Positions 28,869-36,553 of a stretch of 64,000 nt of DNA are shown in pieces. This DNA comes from Simiduia aestuariiviva. GTDB taxonomy: Bacteria > Pseudomonadota > Gammaproteobacteria > Pseudomonadales > Cellvibrionaceae. The first letter of the stretch is position 1. The number at the start of each line of letters is the position of its first letter. The notes below the pieces were generated by a model. It had not been told where the DNA came from. It did no database searches and worked only from the letters and a program-made list of their open reading frames with translations. The stretch lies in NCBI RefSeq assembly GCF_014192475.1, contig NZ_JACHXZ010000002.1, positions 726,524-790,523 of the forward strand, written 5' to 3'. The position numbers were made by a program, and so were the translations under genes.

Positions 28869-30367
28869 GTGATGCCCAATTGGACACTGACAGCGGCGAC
28901 TATTACGCCGCCGTCGATTTAGGCTCCAACAGTTTTCATCTGATGGTAGCGAAGCTTGTAGGCAATCGTTTAGAAGTGGTGGATCGCTACAAGGAAATGG
29001 TTCAAATCGCGCGCGGTCTAGACGCGCGCGGCACGCTTAGCAAAGAAGTACAGCGCGAGGCCTTGGAAGTGCTTGGGCGCATCAACCAGCGTTTACGCGA
29101 CATCAAGCCGGCAAATATTCGCGCCGTGGGAACTAAAACCCTGCGCGCTGCCCGCAACGCCGATAAGTTTTTACGTAAAGCCGAAACCGAACTGGGCCAC
29201 CCTATTCACATTATTTCTGGCTATGAGGAAGCCCGCCTTGTGTATCAAGGGGTTGTCTCCACGCTGGAAAACAATCAACAACGCCGCTTGGTTATCGACA
29301 TCGGCGGCGGCTCCACCGAATTCATTATTGGTCAAGGACAACACCCGCGGCTGCTTGAAAGCCTGAGCTTAGGCTGTGTGGTACTGGCCGAGCAGCACTT
29401 TAAATTCGGCCCTGTCACGCGTGAGCGCATGGACGCCGCCTATTTGTCGGCGTGCGCCGCCATCGAGCCGATTGCGCACACCTATCGCAGCTTCGGCTGG
29501 GACATGGCCATGGGCTCATCAGGTACCATGCGCGCCGCCGCCGAACTTATGACCGCCAAAGACAACGGTTTAATTACGCGCGACAATTTACAGCGAGTGA
29601 TCGAACAAACCATCGCCGGCGGCGAGGTGAGCAACACCAACGTGCCCAAATTGCGACGCGACGTTTTGCCCGCGGGTTTGGCAATTATCCAAGCTATTTT
29701 TGATCAACTAAAACTGGATCAACTGCACATCGCCGAGGCATCGCTGAAAGAGGGGCTTATTTACGAAACCTTGGGTCGCGCCGGCAACAGTGATAGCCGC
29801 GAAGAAAGCGTGCACCGCCTGATGGACATCTACCAGTGTGATCGCGCCCAAGGTGAGCGCGTGGCCGAAATGGCGCAGGCAATGGTACGACAACTCAATT
29901 TACCGCACATCAATGGCACGCCCGCCACGCAATTGGTGCGGTGGGCAGCGCTGCTGCATGAAATTGGCCTGCACATTAGCCACAACAGTTTTCACAAGCA
30001 CAGCTACTATTTATTGCGACATCACGATATGGGTGGTTTTGCTCGCTATGAACAACACTGGCTCGCCAGTTTGGTGCGACTGCAACGCAACGCAATTAAA
30101 CCCAAAGTGCTCGAGGAAGTGTCGGAGCAGGACTTGCCGCGATTTTTACACATGGTGGCCTGCCTGCGTCTGGCGGTGATTCTCTGTCGCGGGCGCGATG
30201 ACGTTCCGCTGGCGACGGCGTTGGAAGTCAGTGCTATCGACGCCCCCATGGGGCTGCAATTGAAACTGCCTGCCCCGTGGCTAAACCAGCACCCACTGAC
30301 GGCCATCAATCTCTATAACGAAGCCGCAATGCTGAGTGACGTGGGCTATTCCTTTAACTACCACTAG
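28865..30367 (+). CDS. ppx: Exopolyphosphatase (Ppx/GppA family)
   Basis: Ppx cleaves terminal phosphates from polyphosphate. The 500-residue protein has the ASKHA-fold phosphate loops AAVDLGSNSFHLMVAKL and DIGGGSTEFI, the ISGYEEARLVYQG block, and a C-terminal HD-like helical domain from about residue 310, with LLHEIGLHISHN and the HKHSYYLL segment. Length and the HD domain favour Ppx over short GppA forms. The start is TTG at 28865 in a TTGA overlap with the symporter stop, suggesting coupling. The stop shares CTAG with the convergent HTH gene. Confidence 0.94.
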   Translation: MSDAQLDTDSGDYYAAVDLGSNSFHLMVAKLVGNRLEVVDRYKEMVQIARGLDARGTLSKEVQREALEVLGRINQRLRDIKPANIRAVGTKTLRAARNADKFLRKAETELGHPIHIISGYEEARLVYQGVVSTLENNQQRRLVIDIGGGSTEFIIGQGQHPRLLESLSLGCVVLAEQHFKFGPVTRERMDAAYLSACAAIEPIAHTYRSFGWDMAMGSSGTMRAAAELMTAKDNGLITRDNLQRVIEQTIAGGEVSNTNVPKLRRDVLPAGLAIIQAIFDQLKLDQLHIAEASLKEGLIYETLGRAGNSDSREESVHRLMDIYQCDRAQGERVAEMAQAMVRQLNLPHINGTPATQLVRWAALLHEIGLHISHNSFHKHSYYLLRHHDMGGFARYEQHWLASLVRLQRNAIKPKVLEEVSEQDLPRFLHMVACLRLAVILCRGRDDVPLATALEVSAIDAPMGLQLKLPAPWLNQHPLTAINLYNEAAMLSDVGYSFNYH

Positions 30368-30729
30368 CCCAGCAATTCATCCGGTTTTATTCCCAACGCT
30401 TGCGCTAAGCCGCGCACAATAGCCGGGCTCGGCGCCCGCTGTCCGGCGACGATTTGGGCGAGATAGGCTGGCGAAATGCCCGCGTCTTTAGCCAGTGCCG
30501 CAGCACTTTTTCCAGTTGATTGAATCATTGCGTTTAATTTTTCCACGCTAAACGCTACCCCAGATGCCGTTGTGGTTCGCGGGCTCTCGTCGGCGGGTGA
30601 GGTTTTTTGCTCTGTGGACTGCACTGTCTCTGCGGCTTGCCCCGCCGCCGACAACAACGCTTCATACTGCTCATAGGGAATGACCGCCCATTCTGGCCGA
30701 CCGTCCTTCATGATAACCTGCACACTCAT
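30364..30729 (-). CDS. XRE-type regulator with antitoxin-like N-terminus
   Basis: This 121-residue protein has an N-terminal VIMKDGRPEWAVIPYEQYEALL block like the strand-helix region of Phd/prevent-host-death-type antitoxins. A Pro/Thr/Ser-rich linker (about residues 35-60) follows, then a C-terminal Cro/C1 helix-turn-helix (AALAKDAGISPAYLAQIVAGQRAPSPAIVRGLAQAL). No toxin gene lies beside it: the neighbours are ppx (convergent) and a J-protein (divergent). I chose the ATG at 30729. It may be a solitary autoregulator or the remnant of a HigBA-like module. Confidence 0.8.
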   Translation of the reverse strand: MSVQVIMKDGRPEWAVIPYEQYEALLSAAGQAAETVQSTEQKTSPADESPRTTTASGVAFSVEKLNAMIQSTGKSAAALAKDAGISPAYLAQIVAGQRAPSPAIVRGLAQALGIKPDELLG

Positions 30730-30791
30730 AATATCTGCCTCGCTCAAAGCGCAGATTGTACGCAATCACGGCAACGGACCCAACCGACCTT

Positions 30792-31496
30792 ATGATAATA
30801 CGACTGCTGCCCTTACTATTGCTCGCACTAGCGCTCTACTGGTTGTATCGACGCCTAGCGGCGCTGCCCGCGCCCACCCGCCGCATTTGGCTGATGCGCA
30901 TAGCCGTAGGAACATTTCTGACCCTGCTGTTTATTGCCTTTGTCACGGGCAGACTCAACTGGTTGGGCGCACTCCTCATGGCCGTTATTCCATTTGTCAC
31001 AGGCTTGTGGCGCTGGTTGAATCGTGGCTTGTCGCTACTGCGTATTTGGAAGTCTATGGGCCAAGCCGCTAACCCCTTGCACGCCGCAGGCTTGCACTTA
31101 CAGACAGATGCTACCGACGGCGACGTGTTAGCGGGGCCCCATGCTGGCCAGACACTGTCGAGCCTCGCGCACGCGGCACTAGAAGAAACACTGACCTATT
31201 TTCAGGCCCACGATGCGGCGGCCGCAAAACTCCTGCGACTATATTTACTCAAACGATTTGGGCCCGACTGGCAAGGGTCGCCGTTGCACGAGCAGGACAC
31301 CAACGACATGAGTCTCGCCGAAGCGCGAGCGCTGTTAGGGGTAGCCGAACACGCAGATAAACAAACGATTATTCAAGCACACCGCAAACTAATTCAAAAA
31401 TTTCACCCAGACCGCGGTGGCAATGATTATTTGGCAGCACGCATCAATCAAGCAAAGGCTCTTCTACTGGACCAGCTGGAATCGCAAAACCAATGA
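30792..31496 (+). CDS. Membrane protein with C-terminal J-domain
   Basis: This 234-residue protein has two or three N-terminal membrane segments (residues 1-20, 32-50, 55-75), a middle helical region around residues 120-165, and a C-terminal J-domain (about 185-234) with the HPD motif in IQKFHPDRGGNDYL. This layout resembles the Tim14/Pam18-like or DjlA-type membrane J-proteins that recruit DnaK to the inner membrane. The ATG at 30792 starts directly with the hydrophobic stretch. Its partner chaperone genes are not in the window. Confidence 0.85.
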   Translation: MIIRLLPLLLLALALYWLYRRLAALPAPTRRIWLMRIAVGTFLTLLFIAFVTGRLNWLGALLMAVIPFVTGLWRWLNRGLSLLRIWKSMGQAANPLHAAGLHLQTDATDGDVLAGPHAGQTLSSLAHAALEETLTYFQAHDAAAAKLLRLYLLKRFGPDWQGSPLHEQDTNDMSLAEARALLGVAEHADKQTIIQAHRKLIQKFHPDRGGNDYLAARINQAKALLLDQLESQNQ

Positions 31497-31526
31497 CCCA
31501 CTCGTTCACCAAGGTAAAAGTCGCCC

Positions 31527-32915
31527 TTATTCATTCGATTTAATAGGCAGCCAGAAATTGACTGCCAAGCCACCCAGTGTCGATGCCTCTAATTGCAGCT
31601 CGCCACCGTATGCCACCAAAATATCCTGCACCAGCGCCAGACCCAGGCCCTGCCCCGGTTGATTTTCATCCAGGCGCTGGCCGCGCAACGCCAATTTTTC
31701 ACGGGCCGCTGGCGCAATACCGGGCCCATTGTCTGCGATGACGAGCTTGAGGTGAGGCTGTCCTTTAAACGTCAGCGAGTCGACCTCAACCGCAATTTCT
31801 GTCGCGCCATATTTACAGGCGTTCTCCAGTGTGTTGCCCAGTATTTCAAAAACATCCTTTTCATCCATACGCAATTTGACGGCGCTTTTGGGCAGCTGGA
31901 ACGCTACCGACGGGTACAGCTTTTTCAGCGTGCTTGTTAAGCGTTCCAGGATGGGCAGGACATCGATAGACAAGTGAAAATCGCCATCACTCACCCGCGC
32001 GCGCTGCAGCTGATGATTCACAATGTCGTGCATGCGCGCCATTTGCTCAGCCAGCACCTGGAGATCGGGTGTGGTCGCGTGTAACTCATTGCGCGCGACC
32101 GCCAAAGGGGTTTTTAAACTGTGTGCCAAATCGGCGAGGGTGTTGCGATAGCGTGCACGCGCGCTTTGCTCTGCGTCTAAGAGCGCATTTAGATTTTTCG
32201 TTAAGCCCTGTAATTCCACCGGAAACTGACCTTCCACCCGGTGTAAGTCGCCACTATTTAAGCCGCTTATTGCAGACGTCAGCACGCGCAAGGGGCGCAA
32301 TCCCCACAACAACAATCCGATTTGCAATAACACACTGCCAAGCCCCACAACGGCCAACCAACGCCAAAGTGTGGCGCGATAAGATTCAAGCTGCCCATTA
32401 AAAGGCGCCGTTGTTTGGTATACGCTAAACACCAGCGGCAGCTCATTTTCGTCGCCAAATTCCCAACGCACGCGGTAACGCAAGAAAAAATAATCCTCCT
32501 GCCAGCGACCAAATTCGGTCACCGCATTGCGCAACGGCTGCGAGTGTTGAAGGCCCAGCTCGGCAGGCGTCAACCATTGTGCTGAGGCCGAACGCCACAG
32601 TTCGCGTTCACTGTCGAGATGATTGTCTTTGTCGGCGTGGACAAATCCATAAAGGCCGGAGTTGGCCTGCGACAACAGTGGTTCGGTAAACACTTTGGGC
32701 AGCGCCAATACGCCCCCGTCCACTTCGGCGGCAGCGAGTAATAAATAAACTTGCGAACGCAGGCGCGATTGTTCGGCTGCCAACAAACTGTGTTTAAAGG
32801 CGCGATCCAGGCCCACACCGGTGGCCCCCACCAGCACGGGCAGCACCAACAAGCTTGCCAAGAGCAGACGCCCTTTTATGGACTCAGTTAACCACGGTAC
32901 GAGCTGCTGCCTCAT
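31527..32915 (-). CDS. PhoQ-like sensor histidine kinase
   Basis: This 462-residue inner-membrane kinase has two membrane segments (about 15-35 and 185-206) flanking a periplasmic sensor of about 150 residues, a HAMP-like linker (LRPLRVLTSAISGL), a HisKA domain with H265 in DLAHSLKTPLAV, and an ATPase domain with NTLENACKYGA, DNGPGIAP and GQGLGLALV. The arrangement resembles PhoQ. It overlaps the regulator gene by four bases and is the last gene of a five-gene operon with PepSY, His-rich and glycine-zipper genes. The signal is unknown; divalent metal or envelope stress is plausible from context. Confidence 0.92.
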   Translation of the reverse strand: MRQQLVPWLTESIKGRLLLASLLVLPVLVGATGVGLDRAFKHSLLAAEQSRLRSQVYLLLAAAEVDGGVLALPKVFTEPLLSQANSGLYGFVHADKDNHLDSERELWRSASAQWLTPAELGLQHSQPLRNAVTEFGRWQEDYFFLRYRVRWEFGDENELPLVFSVYQTTAPFNGQLESYRATLWRWLAVVGLGSVLLQIGLLLWGLRPLRVLTSAISGLNSGDLHRVEGQFPVELQGLTKNLNALLDAEQSARARYRNTLADLAHSLKTPLAVARNELHATTPDLQVLAEQMARMHDIVNHQLQRARVSDGDFHLSIDVLPILERLTSTLKKLYPSVAFQLPKSAVKLRMDEKDVFEILGNTLENACKYGATEIAVEVDSLTFKGQPHLKLVIADNGPGIAPAAREKLALRGQRLDENQPGQGLGLALVQDILVAYGGELQLEASTLGGLAVNFWLPIKSNE

Positions 32916-33601
32916 GCAGCGGCTCCGCTGTCTGACACCACGAACTGATAGCCCTGACCGCGCACCGTTCGCAAGGGTTTAAGTTCGCTGTTGGGGTCCA
33001 TTTTTTTACGCAGGCGCGTCATCAGTACTTCGATGACATTACTGTCGCGATCATAATCTTGAGCGTAAATGTGTTCGGTCAACTGCGCTTTGGAAATCAC
33101 CTTGCCCGCGTGCAACATGAGATACTCAATCAAACGGTACTCGAAACTGGTCAATGTGATCGGCTCGCCAGCGCGGCTCAGCTGTTGGCCGCCAAGATCC
33201 AGTCGATAGGGTCCGGCGACGATTTCCGAGGAACTCTGACCGGCTGCCCGTCGCGCCAGCGCGTTGACGCGCGCCAACAACTCCTCTGGATGAAAGGGTT
33301 TGGTGAGGTAGTCGTCGGCGCCTGCCTCCAACCCCTCGACTTTTTGTTGCCAGTGATCCCTTGCGGTCAAAATTAAAATGGGCGTACTGATACCCGCTTT
33401 ACGCCATTGACTAATGACTTCCATACCACTCATTTGAGGCAAGCCTAAATCCACCACTGCCACATCATAGGGGTATTCGCGCCCAAGGTATTCGCCCTCT
33501 CGGCCATCACCAGCCACGTCAACACTCCAGTGGCGCTGACTAAATAACTGGTTAATTTGCGATTGCAGCGCGGGCTCATCTTCTATCAGTAAAAGTCGCA
33601 T
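32912..33601 (-). CDS. OmpR/PhoP-type response regulator
   Basis: This 229-residue regulator has a receiver domain with acidic pocket IEDE at 6-9, phosphorylation site D51 (VVDLGLPQMSG) and the switch residues in LTARD and LTKPFHPEELLAR. An OmpR winged helix follows, with TSFEYRLIEYLMLHAGKVISKAQL and the VEVLMTRLRKK-like recognition helix. The ATG at 33601 follows directly on the stop of the PepSY gene (33602), and the stop overlaps the kinase start, so translation of all three is likely coupled. Confidence 0.95.
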   Translation of the reverse strand: MRLLLIEDEPALQSQINQLFSQRHWSVDVAGDGREGEYLGREYPYDVAVVDLGLPQMSGMEVISQWRKAGISTPILILTARDHWQQKVEGLEAGADDYLTKPFHPEELLARVNALARRAAGQSSSEIVAGPYRLDLGGQQLSRAGEPITLTSFEYRLIEYLMLHAGKVISKAQLTEHIYAQDYDRDSNVIEVLMTRLRKKMDPNSELKPLRTVRGQGYQFVVSDSGAAA

Positions 33602-33862
33602 TTAATCACCTTTAATCACGACGTCTTTGACGCGGCCGTCGTCTAACAACAGACGGACCTTGTAGCGCCGCCCGTCTTTATCGCGCTTCACCTTTAACAC
33701 TTTGCCACCGTAGCGCGCCTGAGCCAGACGCGCCGCCTCTGCCGAAGAGCCCGCAACGTGATCTGCCTGTGCATAAAGTAGAACGGCAGATTGGGCTTCT
33801 ACGCTCTGGCTCACAGGCGATAAACACACTAGAGCGGCAAAAATAAACGGTAAGCTGCGCAT
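33602..33862 (-). CDS. Exported PepSY-like small protein
   Basis: This 86-residue protein has a signal peptide (MRSLPFIFAALVCLSPVSQS) and a single PepSY-like domain: a helix SSAEAARLAQARYGGKVLKVK, then strands RRYKVRLLLDDGRVKDVVI. Single PepSY proteins encoded with an OmpR-type two-component system are common in gammaproteobacteria and are thought to modulate the sensor or a protease. I chose the ATG at 33862 at the signal peptide. The stop touches the start of the regulator gene. Confidence 0.85.
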   Translation of the reverse strand: MRSLPFIFAALVCLSPVSQSVEAQSAVLLYAQADHVAGSSAEAARLAQARYGGKVLKVKRDKDGRRYKVRLLLDDGRVKDVVIKGD

Positions 33863-33894
33863 TTTAAATCCTCTGGGCGCTAGGCGCCCTGTTA

Positions 33895-34350
33895 TCAATC
33901 GTGTCTGCCGCGGTGACCCCGATCGTCGCGACGTCGATCGCGTCGATCGTGGCGGTCATCATCTCTACGGCGGTCGTGATGGCCATCCCTATGTCCGCCA
34001 TGGCGCCCCTCGTAGCGATCGCCATGGTGCCAGTCGTGGTCGCGATGGCTGCGGCGATGGTGTTTACGCCAATGTTTTTTCCAGTGGTGCGAACGATGCC
34101 CATAATACCCATAGTCGCGGTGGTATGGCACCGGTCTACCCCATACGCGACCATTCCAGTAGTGGCCGCAGCCGTGCCTGTGACGATGGCCATAGCGAGT
34201 ATGGCCTTGATCGCGATAGTGCACACCGATGTGCGGGGTGAATAGCCTGACACTGATGTCGGTGTCACTGTGACGACGATGATCTGCCAATGCTGGAGCG
34301 GCCAATACCAGTACGCCGGCACAGACCAACCATTGAATTGTCTTGTTCAT
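33895..34350 (-). CDS. Exported His/Arg/Asp-rich low-complexity protein
   Basis: This 151-residue protein has a signal peptide (MNKTIQWLVCAGVLVLAAPALA), a short ordered-looking part (DISVRLFTPHIGVHYRD), then a tail from about residue 50 built almost only of His, Arg, Asp, Gly and aromatic residues, with about 27 histidines overall. No enzyme domain is visible. Similar extracytoplasmic His-rich proteins bind divalent metals or act as highly charged envelope polymers; here this is inference. It lies in the same operon as a PepSY protein and a PhoPQ-like system (32-base gap downstream, 15-base gap upstream). Confidence 0.8.
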   Translation of the reverse strand: MNKTIQWLVCAGVLVLAAPALADHRRHSDTDISVRLFTPHIGVHYRDQGHTRYGHRHRHGCGHYWNGRVWGRPVPYHRDYGYYGHRSHHWKKHWRKHHRRSHRDHDWHHGDRYEGRHGGHRDGHHDRRRDDDRHDRRDRRRDDRGHRGRHD

Positions 34351-34365
34351 GACTGCGCACCTCGT

Positions 34366-34893
34366 TTAATAGATTGGCTTAACAGAAACCGCTACCCGCA
34401 GGCGCTTGCCGGGATCGCGATCCATGCGCGTCCTGTAGGTTTCTCCGTGATAACGGTAAGTGACGTCGTAACCCGTTAACCGGTCTTCGTATTCACGCAC
34501 CTGCCGAGTTTCACAACGCTCTTCATCGCGATAATCCACCGTCGTGTGAGAGCGAGACTTACCAATATCGTTGCCGATGCTGCCACCGAGTACGGCCCCG
34601 ATTGCGGTCCCCGAGCGCCGATCATTTTTACCCACCGCATGGCCTATGGCACCACCAATGACGGCGCCCAGCAACATGGGCGTGGCCGATTTAGATGAGG
34701 CGCGGTGTTCCCGCTCGTAAGCCACAGTTTCTGTCCAGCACTCGCGCTGCGGGCGGGTATAAGACACCTGTTCGTAGATTGGGGTGGCCGAAACAACCTT
34801 GGCGTAGTCCTGACGCTCGTTATGGCCCGCTAAAGCTGGCTGCACAAGTAGCGCTGACACACACCCCAGAGAGATTAAAAGACGGTTGTTCAT
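34366..34893 (-). CDS. Glycine-zipper 2TM envelope protein
   Basis: This 175-residue protein has a signal peptide (about residues 1-22) and a central glycine-zipper pair (MLLGAVIGGAIGHAVG and GTAIGAVLGGSIGNDIG) flanked by charged regions with two cysteines on either side (ECWTE, ERCETRQV). The layout matches outer-membrane SlyB/RcnB-associated or Gly-zipper 2TM proteins. It is the first gene of the operon leading to the PhoPQ-like system, so it may be both a target and a sensor input, as SlyB is for PhoPQ in enteric bacteria. Confidence 0.85.
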   Translation of the reverse strand: MNNRLLISLGCVSALLVQPALAGHNERQDYAKVVSATPIYEQVSYTRPQRECWTETVAYEREHRASSKSATPMLLGAVIGGAIGHAVGKNDRRSGTAIGAVLGGSIGNDIGKSRSHTTVDYRDEERCETRQVREYEDRLTGYDVTYRYHGETYRTRMDRDPGKRLRVAVSVKPIY

Positions 34894-34983
34894 GGTGCTT
34901 CTCCTGTAACGGTTGAGAGGTCTTATTCGACCTTGAGACCAGATTACGCAGGTGAAGCTGAACGAAAGCTGAATTGACTGACG

Positions 34984-35832
34984 CTATGAAACAATAGCGT
35001 TGGATGTCGAAGGCAAACTAGGTCTGCGCAACAGCACATGCTGGTAGCGACCCAAGCTTCGATAGGGTTCCTGTTGCGACAGCTGAAGCTCCAAAGCCTC
35101 GAGTTTGTCAGGTGCCATGTGCCGACTTTCTGGTGTTAATTGGTAATCGTGAAAGACGCGGATACCGCTGTGACACAGGATTTCCCAGCCATCGTCTGCA
35201 AGCCAACTCAATACCTCTGCGGGATCGAGTGGACGCGTGGGCGTCAAACTGCCACGGTGAGGCCGGAACTCGCCCGAGAGTATTTTGGGCTCGGTGCCAC
35301 GCAATAAATTTTTCATAACCAGCCCATGGCGATTATAAAATGTCAACGACAGCACACCGCCTGGGCACACCAATTCTTTGAGGTTAACTAAGAGCCCTCG
35401 CTGATCCGCCACCCATTCCAGCACCGCGTGGCACAGCACTAACCGGTAGCGAGCACAATGCTCTGAACGCTGGGCTAGATCTTGTACACTGGCGTGCTCA
35501 AAGGCAACGCCTTCAAGATTGCGCTGTTGCGCCTCGGCACGTGCAAGTGCGAGCATTTCGGCGGAAATATCACACAATGTCAGCGCGTGCCGACCTGCCA
35601 AACTCAAGCCAAACTGCCCTTGGCCGCCGCCGGCATCCAAGATCTCCAAGCCTGAAGCACTATCTAACAGCGGCTGCACGTGATCATTGAAATCGCGCTG
35701 CAACACCGCCAGCCGCAACCGTCCTTTCAATCCGCCGTAGACATTGCGAGCAAAACGCGGCGCCAGATCGTCAAAATTGCGGTCTTCATTGTCGAGGGGG
35801 GGACGTTTGCTGCCAGGTGGATTTTGCTGCAT
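34984..35832 (-). CDS. cmoM: tRNA 5-carboxymethoxyuridine methyltransferase CmoM
   Basis: CmoM methylates the carboxyl of 5-carboxymethoxyuridine at tRNA position 34. The 282-residue protein shows RNFDDLAPRFARNVYGGLKGRLR near the N-terminus, the SAM loop ILDAGGGQGQFGLSLA, and the LVLCHAVLEWVADQ block, all typical of CmoM (formerly SmtA). The window also encodes CmoA and CmoB, which make the substrate, 24 kb away. The gene starts at ATG 35832. The 14-base tandem repeat lies upstream. Confidence 0.9.
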   Translation of the reverse strand: MQQNPPGSKRPPLDNEDRNFDDLAPRFARNVYGGLKGRLRLAVLQRDFNDHVQPLLDSASGLEILDAGGGQGQFGLSLAGRHALTLCDISAEMLALARAEAQQRNLEGVAFEHASVQDLAQRSEHCARYRLVLCHAVLEWVADQRGLLVNLKELVCPGGVLSLTFYNRHGLVMKNLLRGTEPKILSGEFRPHRGSLTPTRPLDPAEVLSWLADDGWEILCHSGIRVFHDYQLTPESRHMAPDKLEALELQLSQQEPYRSLGRYQHVLLRRPSLPSTSNAIVS

Positions 35833-35923
35833 AAGAAGGTGTCGTTGTCATAAGCGAAGCCATGTCCATAGGACAGCCGCGAGTTTAGAAGATGTGTACG
35901 CAGGGCAATGTGACTGAAGCCAT

Positions 35924-35951
35924 GTGAAAGGAGCCAAGTGAAAGGAGCCAA
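35924..35951. repeat. Two tandem copies of a 14-base unit
   Basis: GTGAAAGGAGCCAA occurs twice in direct succession, in the gap between the MazG-like gene and cmoM. It lies in the 141-base stretch upstream of cmoM and so could affect its promoter. Confidence 0.8.
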
Positions 35952-35973
35952 GTATACCCTATAAATAACGCGT

Positions 35974-36276
35974 CTATGAGCGTGCCGTTAAGATCGATTG
36001 CTTGCGCTGAATTTCAGCGTCCAAATCCAAGCCGAGCGCCTCGCACAGGGCAAACAGATACAGCGCCACATCGGCAACCTCGGCGCCTATACGGCCCTTT
36101 ACCTGTGTACTCACTTGATGGGACTGTTCGTCTGTCATCCACTGAAACTCGGCATTCAATTCGGCCGCCTCCTGCAGCACTGCCGTAGCCAAATTGCGCG
36201 GACTGTGGAGTGGCCGCCAGTTATTTTTGTCGGCTATAGCGTTAAACTCGCGATAATACTCTCGATAGTCCAGCAC
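35974..36276 (-). CDS. MazG-like nucleotide pyrophosphohydrolase
   Basis: This 100-residue protein belongs to the all-alpha MazG/RS21-C6 (dCTPase-like) group, which hydrolyses nucleoside triphosphates, often damaged or unwanted ones. The Mg2+-binding motifs are visible as VLQEAAELNAEFQW (EAAE) and EVADVALYLFAL (ExxD). The start is GTG at 36276, supported by AAGGGGAG four bases upstream. That places its ribosome-binding site within the first codons of the divergent GIY-YIG gene. Confidence 0.88.
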   Translation of the reverse strand: MLDYREYYREFNAIADKNNWRPLHSPRNLATAVLQEAAELNAEFQWMTDEQSHQVSTQVKGRIGAEVADVALYLFALCEALGLDLDAEIQRKQSILTARS

Positions 36277-36286
36277 GGTGCTCCCC

Positions 36287-36553
36287 TTGACTCAGATTTC
36301 AACACAATGGTTTGTCTACATCATTCAGGCCAGTGACAACAGCCTCTACACCGGCATTACTACCGATGTCGCGCGCCGATTCGAGCAGCATCGCGCAGGC
36401 ACCGGGGCCAAATATTTCCGCGGCCGAACGCCTGAGCGACTATGTTACCAAGAACCCTGCCCCGACCGCGCCAGCGCCTCGCGCCGTGAATGGGAGATCA
36501 AACAACTTACTCGAACGCAAAAACAAGCACTCATCGATCAAGCTGCACGTTAA
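36287..36553 (+). CDS. GIY-YIG domain protein
   Basis: This small protein (88 residues from TTG 36287, 91 from GTG 36278) is a stand-alone GIY-YIG nuclease domain of the YhbQ/UPF0213 type: FVYIIQASDNSLYTGITTDVARRFEQH with the YII-YTG pair and conserved Arg, then KYFRGRTPE and SASRREWEIKQLT with the catalytic glutamate. No ATG is in frame, and neither candidate start has a good ribosome-binding site, so the exact N-terminus is uncertain. Its 3' end overlaps the DUF599 gene by 23 bases, tail to tail. Confidence 0.87.
   Translation: MTQISTQWFVYIIQASDNSLYTGITTDVARRFEQHRAGTGAKYFRGRTPERLCYQEPCPDRASASRREWEIKQLTRTQKQALIDQAAR

Noticed and set aside
33864-34322. Long open frames on both strands in the His-rich gene
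   Set aside because: The biased codons of the His/Arg/Asp tail keep other frames open; only the minus-strand frame at 33895-34350 has a signal peptide and fits the operon.
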